A program made the translations under genes and the position numbers. A stretch of DNA of 29,358 nucleotides from Candidatus Woesearchaeota archaeon. GTDB taxonomy: Archaea; Nanobdellota; Nanobdellia; Woesearchaeales; WJKL01. The notes below the pieces were generated by a model that searched no databases, was not told the DNA's origin, and worked only from the letters and a program-made list of their open reading frames with translations. This document shows, in pieces, positions 13,765-20,871 of the stretch (position 1 is its first letter; each line of letters begins with the position of its first letter). The stretch spans positions 1-29,358 of the forward strand of contig JAHWIM010000015.1 in assembly GCA_019322535.1 (NCBI GenBank), written 5' to 3'.

Positions 13765-14718
13765 TTATGATGCCTTGTTATATGGCCTGCATATCCTACA
13801 AGGAACATATCCTTGTGGATTTACAACAATCTCTAATGGTTTTTTGATTCTGTCAATAAGGCCACATGATACTCTATGTACTCTTCTTGTTTTTTTAGAG
13901 CCAACTGTTTTAATTAATAGAACTTTTGCTACAATCTCTGGATCAAATTGAAGTTCTGGTCCTCTGTCTACTCCATGATTATAATTTCGAACTAATCTTT
14001 TATTATATGGAAACCCGCAACATCTTTTTAATTCTGCAATGATTGCTTCATATGGCTTTGGTTCTTTATATGGCCTGCCTTTCATTGCATCCCATGCGTC
14101 TGCAACAGCCAACATTCTTGCTAAAAGAGGAATATCTTCTCCTGACACTTCTCCTGGATAACCTACATAATTTTCATCAGGATGAGTTTTTACTGATTTT
14201 CCATCAAACCTTTCATGATGATATAAAATAATTGGGCAAATATCTCCGAACCTTCTTTTACCCTGTCTGTGCTTTAAGAGATAATCCACAGCCAGCTGAG
14301 GATGCTCTCTAATTCTTTGCTTGTCTTCTTTTGTTAGTTTTTTCTTTAGAAAGTCAATCTTATCCCAAGATTTAATCTTTCCCATATCGTGCAATAATGC
14401 TGCCCTATATAATTTCTCAAGATCAAATTCTGATAGACCCCAAACTTGGCCAATCATAACACAACGTCTAGCTACACCTAATGAATGACCTTGAGTGTAA
14501 GGGTCTTTTGCTTCAATGTCTGTAATAAAATCCCCATATACATCTAATAAGTGGTTTCTAATCTCTTCTCCTTGCGCATATATTGTCTTTCTTCTAATTT
14601 CATCTAATCTTTTAGCACGAGCTAGATCTTTTTCTAATTCTGCAACTCTTTTCTCTAATTCTGCATTCCTATCTCTACTTTGAACAAGTTCACTGTTTAG
14701 TTCACGATTTTTTACCAT
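13765..14718 (-). CDS. HD-GYP-type hydrolase with N-terminal coiled coil and C-terminal Ada-like zinc motif
   Basis: The 317-aa protein begins with a heptad-rich coiled coil (about 5-50). An HD-GYP-like domain follows: H78 (GHSLGVARR), HDMGK (110-114), H139, HH (167-168), GYPGE (186-190) with GEDIPLLARMLAVADAWDAM (193-212, D207). The last 40 residues, VHRVSCGLIDRI...GYVPCRICRP, look like the Ada-type zinc module (C285, C307, C310 and probably H281). HD-GYP enzymes in bacteria hydrolyse cyclic di-GMP; that nucleotide is not established in DPANN, so the substrate is open. An insert of about 13 residues separates HHERFDG from GYP. It follows the helicase gene, about 100 bp away, with a TATA-like element near 14778-14790. 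Confidence 0.8.
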   Translation of the reverse strand: MVKNRELNSELVQSRDRNAELEKRVAELEKDLARAKRLDEIRRKTIYAQGEEIRNHLLDVYGDFITDIEAKDPYTQGHSLGVARRCVMIGQVWGLSEFDLEKLYRAALLHDMGKIKSWDKIDFLKKKLTKEDKQRIREHPQLAVDYLLKHRQGKRRFGDICPIILYHHERFDGKSVKTHPDENYVGYPGEVSGEDIPLLARMLAVADAWDAMKGRPYKEPKPYEAIIAELKRCCGFPYNKRLVRNYNHGVDRGPELQFDPEIVAKVLLIKTVGSKKTRRVHRVSCGLIDRIKKPLEIVVNPQGYVPCRICRPYNKAS

Positions 14719-14816
14719 TTTTTAATTTGTTAAACTAGAAATTCTGCAAGGAGTCACTATAGTCCCTAACCTCTTACTTAGTTATATATTTTAGACATAT
14801 AAAAATATTGCGAAAA

Positions 14817-16373
14817 TTAGAATTTCTCAATACTTGTTTGTCCTTTTCTTGTGCCTTTTGGAACAATTTTTACTTTCTGCCCAACCTGTTCTTTAACAGA
14901 TAGAGCAATCTTCTCTCCAAGAATCTCAATTAATGTAGGAACCTTTACTTTTTTAACATCTGCAATGTCTTTTATTTTATTTTTGAATAGTTTTCTTGCT
15001 CTTACTCTACCTATATGTTCTAATTTCAATAATGGAAGCAGTTCTTCTTTTACACCTTGTTTTAATCTTATTCTAAGTTTTATTATTTCTTTAATCATTC
15101 TTTTTAGTTTTATCATTCTAGTTAATTCTTCAGAAGCATACAAAAGCCAGTCTGCTAACGTAAGTTTGACTCTAATCTCTCCTGGTCTTATGTTGTATGT
15201 TTCTAACAGATATTCTTCATCTTTTTCATTTACCCAGTCTTGAAAAAACAAAGAGGTTTTTATTGATTTAAGGAATTCTTCGTATTCTGGTTCATAGATT
15301 GAAGGTTCTTTTTCCAGCATATAGTCTGAATTCTTAAGGATATGTTTTTCAATGATATCATATTCTTTTGTTTTAACTCTAAGCAAAGGTCTCATTTCTA
15401 AAGTGTGTGAAATCATTTGCAAAAATGAGAATTCATTTATTGATTTTTTATTTGCTCTTTTAATAGACGTAATTAGATAGTAAGCAGTTAATGGATCTAT
15501 GTAAAGTTCTGCAACTCTTTTTCCTATCAAGGTTGCTTTGTATTTTTGGTTGAACATTTCTGCTGCTGACTGGAATTCTTCTTGTTCAGAAGATTGTATA
15601 AATTCAAATTCTTCAAGCAAATGCAGCATCTTTAGGATTATTGAAGTTAATTTATGCATATCTCTATATTGAAATGCCCAAAAAGTTTTTGAGAAGAATT
15701 TTATTATAGATTTTTGGTCAGTAACAAAGTTTGTTGCTATTAAAGATAATAAGTATGTTCTAAGAACAGGTTCAACTGCTAACTTTGAAAAGATTTCTTC
15801 TGGCTCTCCTTTGATATATCTTTCATAGATTTCTTTTTTTGCTTCTTCTGTTACAGCTACTGCAATTGCTTCTCCATATTTATCAAATTTTGGACGTCCA
15901 GCACGACCAGCCATTTGGAGATATTCTAAAGTTGGAATCCATTGTAAACCATAATGGCCATATCTTCTTAGGTCTTTTAATATTGCTCTAAAAGCAGGAA
16001 TATCAACACCCATTGCTAGAGTAGGAGTTGCACAAATAATTTTGATTAAACCTTTTCTGAAATTATCTTCTATCAATTCTTTTTGTTTGTGAGTTAAGCC
16101 AGCATGATGAAATGCGATTCCTCTTTTGATACATTTAGCTAATCTTTTGCATTGTTTTGTTGGTTTTGATAAAGCATTTAGAATTTGTTTTGAGAGTTCT
16201 TCTAATTCTTTAGAGCTTTCTTTTATTTTCAAGCTTATTTCTTCTGCTGTTTTTTCTGCAGAACGTTTTGTATTTGTAAATATCAAAGCCTGTTTTTTTA
16301 TTTTAAGTGTATCTAATGCTAGATTAATTGCTGCATCTGAAGATGTTTTTGGAATTAGAGTCTTTTCAGACAT
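14817..16373 (-). CDS. Hel308-type helicase lacking the first RecA domain
   Basis: The 518-aa protein starts at the linker before RecA domain 2 and contains motif IV-like ALIFTNTKRSAE, motif V CATPTLAMGVDIP (114-126) and motif VI QMAGRAGRP (153-161). These are followed by a winged helix, the Hel308/Sec63-like ratchet region, and a helix-hairpin-helix near LEHIGRVRARKLF. Walker A, Q-motif and DEAH box are absent; full Hel308 is about 700 aa. The C-terminus GQTSIEKF resembles a PCNA-interacting peptide. An in-frame stop and the unrelated repeat-protein gene lie upstream, so the missing half is not adjacent. CTTTTAAAC about 27 bp before the ATG suggests its own leaderless promoter. It could be half of a split enzyme or a non-ATPase derivative. 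Confidence 0.8.
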   Translation of the reverse strand: MSEKTLIPKTSSDAAINLALDTLKIKKQALIFTNTKRSAEKTAEEISLKIKESSKELEELSKQILNALSKPTKQCKRLAKCIKRGIAFHHAGLTHKQKELIEDNFRKGLIKIICATPTLAMGVDIPAFRAILKDLRRYGHYGLQWIPTLEYLQMAGRAGRPKFDKYGEAIAVAVTEEAKKEIYERYIKGEPEEIFSKLAVEPVLRTYLLSLIATNFVTDQKSIIKFFSKTFWAFQYRDMHKLTSIILKMLHLLEEFEFIQSSEQEEFQSAAEMFNQKYKATLIGKRVAELYIDPLTAYYLITSIKRANKKSINEFSFLQMISHTLEMRPLLRVKTKEYDIIEKHILKNSDYMLEKEPSIYEPEYEEFLKSIKTSLFFQDWVNEKDEEYLLETYNIRPGEIRVKLTLADWLLYASEELTRMIKLKRMIKEIIKLRIRLKQGVKEELLPLLKLEHIGRVRARKLFKNKIKDIADVKKVKVPTLIEILGEKIALSVKEQVGQKVKIVPKGTRKGQTSIEKF

Positions 16374-16412
16374 AATAAAATAGAAACAGCGTATGTTTAA
16401 AAGATTTATTGT

Positions 16413-18659
16413 TTAAACTTTAACTGTCCAGGTTTTTGTTTTTGTATTTAGCCCATCAGAGATTTCTAATTTAATCTCTTTCTCACCTGACTCAGTAAAT
16501 ACTCTGCTAATTACTGGAGATCCTTTGATTGTTTTGAAAGCTCCTAATTTCCAGGTATAGCTTAATGTATCATTGTCTGGGTCAGATGCAATAGCTCCAA
16601 ATAAGATAGGCTGATTTTTATAAGCTCTTATTGAAGTGTAAATAGGATAAGTATCATTTATTTTTGGAATTCTGTTTACATTTTTGACTATAATAGTTAC
16701 TTCTTTTTCAACAGCAGATTCTCTGTCAGCAGCGATAACTTTTACTGTAAATTCTTTTTTATCTGGACTGTATGCTCTGTTTAAGAAAGGCATTTTACTC
16801 CATAATTTATTTGTTATGCTGTCTGTTTTTTCTTGAATTATTTCATAATCTGGTTTCCATGTTATAACTTCATCTTCAAAAACAGCTCCTTGCGGTAAGT
16901 TTTCAACAGTTAATGTAATTGGATCTCCATCTCCATCAGATACTTTATTTTTTAAGGATAATGATGCTTGTTCATTTTCGTTTATTGTTATAACAGGCAA
17001 TTTTTCAAAAACTGGTTTTCTATTGAAATTTTCTACTATAACTTTTACAGTTTGGGTATCTTGTAATTCTCCATCAGATGCTGTTACTGTTATATTATAG
17101 ATGCCATTATCTTCAAAATCAGTTTGCCATCTGCCATCATTTCCTAATGGAAGAGAAATTTTATAATTTAATTTATCAAAATCATAATCTGTTGCTTTTG
17201 GTTTTAAAACTAAAAGATCATTTTCTTTTATTGTTACATCACCTATCTCTTGAAGAACAGGAGCTCTATTTGAATCTAAAATAGTTATCTTAATATTTTT
17301 CTTTGCAGAGAGTTCTTTTGATGTTGCAGTAAGAGATACTTTGAAGCTTTCTTTGTCAGAAAAAATCCAGCCCATATGTATTTTTTGTATTAAATGTGTA
17401 AACCAGCTGTCTGATTTTCTTATTACAGCATAATCTGGCTTATAGATAAGTCTATTGCCTGTTAGAGTAGCTCCTTTTGGAAGCCCTTCTGCAGTTAGAG
17501 CAATAACATCACCATCTGGATCATCAATACCAAGGATTAAATCTAGTTCATCTCCTTCATTAACTTCAACTTTTTCTATTTCTCCTGTAAAAACAGGCGG
17601 TCTATCTACGTTTTTAACAGTTATTTTTACTGTTTGAGATGCATTTAATTCTCCATCAGAAACAGTTACAATTACATCATGAACTCCTGAATCATCATTA
17701 GTTGTCTGCCATTCTCCTTCTTCGTTAAATGGAGCTGAGAATGTGTAAGAAAGAACATCTTTATCTGGATCAGAACCTTCTGGCTCAATTTTAACTAAAT
17801 CTCCTTCATTTACTGTGACAGGAGGCATTTCTTTTAAAACAGGTTCTCTGTTTAGATTATTTACAATAACATTCCAATATATTGCTGATACTTTTTCCCC
17901 ATCAGAGACAGATCCTTTTATTTGATGAGGTCCAGCAGAATCATAGTTTGGCTGATAGATATATCTTGACTGATCTGAAACTTGAACTCCATCAACATAC
18001 CATTCATAAGTTATGTTTTCATAATCAACGTCATTTGCGACAATTTGAAAAGTTAGTTTATCTGTTTCAGCTATTTCTGTATCTGAAAGCGGCTGATAAG
18101 ACTTTATTTGAGGAGCCCTATTTTGATTTAGAATTGTTAAAGTAAAATGATCGACTGCTTGATTAGAACCATCATCTGCTATTACTGTTATATTATAGAC
18201 ACCAGCGCTTGTATAGTCTGTCTGCCATTCGCCATCATTACCTATTGGAGGAGATATTTTTATTGTTACATCATCTCCTTCATAATCTGTTGCTTTGGGA
18301 TTAATTGTTATAACATCTCCTTCTTTAACAATTAAATCTTTGATATTTTCTATTTTAGGAGGTCTGTTTTTTGCTAATATAATCAGCTTAATTTGCTGTG
18401 TTGTTGAAGTTGTGCCGTCTGATACAGTTACATCTACTATATATTCACCTACATCCCCATAATCTGTCTGCCATCTACCTGCATCATCTAGTGGAGGAGA
18501 GAACGAATAAATTAAAGGATCTCCATCATCATCATATGTTTGAAGCTGAAGGCTTACAAGATCTGTTTCTTCAACACTAATTTCAGTCACAGAACTAGCA
18601 AAATGGGCCAACAAAATAATTACTACTATTCCGATTAATAATGTGTGTGCGCCCCTCAT
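16413..18659 (-). CDS. Large secreted protein of tandem Ig/cadherin-like repeats
   Basis: About 748 aa. It has a signal sequence (RGAHTLLIGIVVIILLAHFA) and about eight tandem beta-sandwich repeats of 80-110 residues. Each starts near NRxPV and shows an acidic EGDxxxI-P-ATDxDGD-Y-F-PxxxxGxWxT---GxYxVxVxASDG pattern, typical of Ig/cadherin/PKD-like surface domains. Repeats 5 and 7 carry an extra loop of about 30 residues (IRKSDSWFTHLIQKIHMGWI and a counterpart). The last domain is PKD-like. No C-terminal anchor is seen. A TTG at 18665 is in frame, but I chose the ATG at 18659; no SD is visible. It lies 24 nt after the paralogous lipoprotein gene, so one operon is likely. It probably works in cell-surface adhesion or envelope structure. 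Confidence 0.8.
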   Translation of the reverse strand: MRGAHTLLIGIVVIILLAHFASSVTEISVEETDLVSLQLQTYDDDGDPLIYSFSPPLDDAGRWQTDYGDVGEYIVDVTVSDGTTSTTQQIKLIILAKNRPPKIENIKDLIVKEGDVITINPKATDYEGDDVTIKISPPIGNDGEWQTDYTSAGVYNITVIADDGSNQAVDHFTLTILNQNRAPQIKSYQPLSDTEIAETDKLTFQIVANDVDYENITYEWYVDGVQVSDQSRYIYQPNYDSAGPHQIKGSVSDGEKVSAIYWNVIVNNLNREPVLKEMPPVTVNEGDLVKIEPEGSDPDKDVLSYTFSAPFNEEGEWQTTNDDSGVHDVIVTVSDGELNASQTVKITVKNVDRPPVFTGEIEKVEVNEGDELDLILGIDDPDGDVIALTAEGLPKGATLTGNRLIYKPDYAVIRKSDSWFTHLIQKIHMGWIFSDKESFKVSLTATSKELSAKKNIKITILDSNRAPVLQEIGDVTIKENDLLVLKPKATDYDFDKLNYKISLPLGNDGRWQTDFEDNGIYNITVTASDGELQDTQTVKVIVENFNRKPVFEKLPVITINENEQASLSLKNKVSDGDGDPITLTVENLPQGAVFEDEVITWKPDYEIIQEKTDSITNKLWSKMPFLNRAYSPDKKEFTVKVIAADRESAVEKEVTIIVKNVNRIPKINDTYPIYTSIRAYKNQPILFGAIASDPDNDTLSYTWKLGAFKTIKGSPVISRVFTESGEKEIKLEISDGLNTKTKTWTVKV

Positions 18660-18683
18660 TTTCAAAAGAAAAAATTAAAAAAT

Positions 18684-19658
18684 TTAGCCGATGTTTGTGA
18701 TTTCTAAAATTACCGGCGCTACGTTTACATCTTTAACTTCTAGATTTATGTCAACTATAGTATCAAGTTCACCATCAGAAGCTATAACTGTAACTGTATA
18801 TTCTCCGTGATCTGTAAATGCAGTTTCCCACATTCCTTTATCTCCTACTGGATCAGATATGCTAACTGTTATATCGTCTCCATTCAAGTCAGTTACTACT
18901 GGTGTGATATTTACCATTTCTCCTTCATTTATCACTATGTCAGCAATTGGTTCTACAATTGGAGCAATGTTTTTTCTGTTAACTATAAGATTCATTTCTT
19001 GTACTTTTGTTAATTCTCCATCAGAAGCTGTTATTGTTACTAAATATTCACCATGATCTTGATATGATGTGTTCCAGCCACCATCATTGCCGATTGGGTC
19101 AGAGATATCTACTGTGAACTCATCTCCGTTAGGATCAGTAACATTTGGATTAACTTTTATAATATCTCCTTCATCAATTATTACTTCACCAGGTATTCCA
19201 TCGATAACTGGAGGAACATTTTTTCTTAAAATGTCAATAAGAACTTCTTTTGAGGTTGTTAATTCACCATCTGATGCTGTTACTGTTACAATATATTTAC
19301 CAGCATCACCAAAATTGGTTTTCCAGACACCTTCTTCATTTAATGGTTTGCTAAATGTATAGACTATAACATCTTCATCAGCGTCAGTTCCTTCTGGTTT
19401 CAATGCAATAGTATCATTTTCCTCAACAGTGATCTGAATTTGAGGTCCATCTCCATCGAAATCTGCTAATGCTTTTGTTATGTCATCAGCATCAGTTAGT
19501 ACATCACTTTCATTTAGATATTGGTCTTTTTCTGATAACAAGGTAAAATTGCCTTCACCTGTTACTACATATTTTTTTAAATATTCTTTAACAGCGCATC
19601 CGCTTAATAGTAGAATGCTAACTAACAAAACAGCTACAAGAATTTTTTTGTTTTCCAT
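18684..19658 (-). CDS. Lipoprotein with three Ig/cadherin-like repeats
   Basis: The 324-aa product has a lipoprotein signal peptide, MENKKILVAVLLVSILLLSG followed by C21 (LLSGC lipobox). A linker of about 35 residues leads to three tandem repeats (about 65-150, 151-235, 236-318). They share the consensus of the downstream protein (PVGDKGMW, GEYTVTVIASDGELD). The lipid anchor would hold the repeats at the outer membrane face, under or within the S-layer. A GGGGGAG SD precedes the ATG. It is first in the operon with the larger paralogue, which lacks a lipobox, so the pair may be an anchored and a released partner. Confidence 0.82.
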   Translation of the reverse strand: MENKKILVAVLLVSILLLSGCAVKEYLKKYVVTGEGNFTLLSEKDQYLNESDVLTDADDITKALADFDGDGPQIQITVEENDTIALKPEGTDADEDVIVYTFSKPLNEEGVWKTNFGDAGKYIVTVTASDGELTTSKEVLIDILRKNVPPVIDGIPGEVIIDEGDIIKVNPNVTDPNGDEFTVDISDPIGNDGGWNTSYQDHGEYLVTITASDGELTKVQEMNLIVNRKNIAPIVEPIADIVINEGEMVNITPVVTDLNGDDITVSISDPVGDKGMWETAFTDHGEYTVTVIASDGELDTIVDINLEVKDVNVAPVILEITNIG

Positions 19659-19803
19659 ATAAGACTCCCCCGCTATATTTTAATAATATTTTTAGTTTAT
19701 TTTATATTTGTTATATTTAACTTATTTAAATACTTTACGGTTTTATTTACTATTATAAAGTAATTTTACTTTATCACTATAGAATACTAAAATATGAAGG
19801 TAA
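19659..19803 (-). promoter_or_regulatory. Promoter region of the lipoprotein operon with a 20-bp palindrome
   Basis: TATTTAAATA (about 19725-19736) and AAATATAAAA-like sequences are TATA candidates. Upstream is a perfect inverted repeat ATAAAGTAA/TTACTTTAT with a 2-nt centre (19755-19774), placed where an archaeal regulator could bind. It could also be a terminator structure behind tRNA-Ile, although no T tract follows. Confidence 0.35.
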
Positions 19804-19925
19804 TGGCCCCGCCGAGACTTTCGTGAAACAAAGTTTCCTTTGCTCCAATTTGAACTCGGGACCACTCGATTTCTTATCCAGTTGGAATATCAGTCGAGCA
19901 CTCCACCAGACTAAGCTACGGGGCC
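19804..19925 (-). tRNA. tRNA-Ile(GAU) with two introns
   Basis: The acceptor is GGCCCCG/CGGGGCC with A73 at 19804. The D-arm is GCTT...GAGT, the anticodon stem CTCGA/TCGAG with loop CUGAUAA (anticodon GAU), and the T-stem CCGAG/CTCGG. A 17-nt intron (19871-19887) follows A37; its BHB has central helix CTGA/TAAG (one G-A mismatch), bulges TAT and AAA, and an inner TCC/GGA stem. A 31-nt intron (19818-19848) splits the T-loop between positions 59 and 60. Its TTCA/CGAA helix has three pairs, bulges are AAT and AGT, and an inner CAAAG-GAAA-CTTTG hairpin is present. Removing both leaves 74 nt and a normal TTCAAAT T-loop. CCA is not encoded. CTTTTAAAAAAC (about 19951-19962) is the probable TATA box. 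Confidence 0.88.
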
Positions 19926-19970
19926 ATTGTGCAATCGTAAAAATAATTGTTTTTTAAAAGTTTCGTTTAA

Positions 19971-20735
19971 TTATTCATTATTTGGAGTTGTTATGTGTAT
20001 ATTGTTTTTAATAATTACTCCTTTTTGAATGAGTATGTTTAGGGCAGTAAATTTATTGTAATAAATGATATGCTTTCTTTTTAATACTGAATCAAGGAAA
20101 TCATCTATTTCAAAAGAATCAGCTGCAGTAAGTATGTCAGAAGAAAATGAGGTATGGCCATCACTGCCTGCTGTTAGTGGTTTATTGCAATTTTTAATTG
20201 TTTGAGCTTGTTCTGACTTTATTTTTTCAAATGTGTATAATTCAACGCCTTTAATTTTTTTCATGAAATCTTTGTCTGATAAAAAATGATAAGAATTCTT
20301 TGGTTTCATTGCAAAAGGATGTGCTAGTACTGGAATTCCATTATAAGCTTTTATTTTATCAGGAATTTCAGCTGCAGGTATTTTTGTTCTGTTTAAATTA
20401 AATCCTACATTATCCCATATTCTTTTTTTAATTTCTTTTTCCCAGAATGATATTAAATCTTTTATGTTGTAGAAGTAAGCTAGAATATCTTTAGCTTCTT
20501 TAGAAGTTATTTCAATTGCAGGTATGCTAAACAAATTTTTTTGTTTTGCCAAATGAATAGAGCCCCTGATTTGATTATGGTCTGCGAGACAGAGACCAAT
20601 CTTATTTTTACTGTAAACTTTTGCAAGAACTTCTGGCTTTGTATCACCATCAGAAATAGTTGAATGGTGGTGCATGTCAACAAAGTTCAAATCCTTGTTC
20701 TTTAAGATTGATGAATCTGATATTATTTTTGCCAT
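19971..20735 (-). CDS. PHP-domain metal-dependent phosphoesterase
   Basis: The 254-aa protein carries the PHP metal-site motifs in order: D20-M-H22-H-H24-S25, ADHN (51-54), E75 in PAIEIT, LAHPF, and GSDGH. PHP enzymes of this TrpH-like size hydrolyse phosphate esters of nucleotides or small molecules; the substrate is unknown. The gene lies between tRNA-Asn (22 bp upstream) and tRNA-Ile (45 bp downstream) on the same strand. Little room exists for a separate promoter, so co-transcription with tRNA-Asn is possible. A second, shorter PHP gene occurs at the right end of the window. Confidence 0.82.
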   Translation of the reverse strand: MAKIISDSSILKNKDLNFVDMHHHSTISDGDTKPEVLAKVYSKNKIGLCLADHNQIRGSIHLAKQKNLFSIPAIEITSKEAKDILAYFYNIKDLISFWEKEIKKRIWDNVGFNLNRTKIPAAEIPDKIKAYNGIPVLAHPFAMKPKNSYHFLSDKDFMKKIKGVELYTFEKIKSEQAQTIKNCNKPLTAGSDGHTSFSSDILTAADSFEIDDFLDSVLKRKHIIYYNKFTALNILIQKGVIIKNNIHITTPNNE

Positions 20736-20757
20736 TTTTTTCTTAAATAAGAAAAAA

Positions 20758-20845
20758 CGCCCTCGGGCAGACTCGAACTGCCGACCTTGCGGTTTCTTTC
20801 TTGAAAGATAACAGCCGCACGCTCTACCAGCTAAGCTACGAGGGC
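20758..20845 (-). tRNA. tRNA-Asn(GUU) with a 15-nt intron
   Basis: The acceptor is GCCCTCG/CGAGGGC with G73 at 20758. The D-arm is GCTTAGCTGGTAGAGC, the anticodon stem TGCGG/CCGCA with loop CUGUUAA (anticodon GUU), and the T-arm GGCAG TTCGAGT CTGCC. The intron (20794-20808) follows A37. Its central helix CTGT/AAAG has one G-A mismatch, with bulges TAT and AAA. The spliced length is 73 nt. CCA is not encoded. CTTTATAAAG (about 20867-20876) is the TATA box and overlaps the stop codon of the radical-SAM gene. A T6 tract follows the 3' end. Confidence 0.9.
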
Positions 20846-20871
20846 TTATAGAACTTAAATCAATAATTTCT

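Noticed and set aside
14817..16412. Frameshift or upstream continuation restoring the Hel308 RecA1 domain
   Set aside because: In the helicase frame a stop occurs about 40 nt upstream, and the preceding DNA encodes the repeat protein; no RecA1 motif is seen in any frame nearby.
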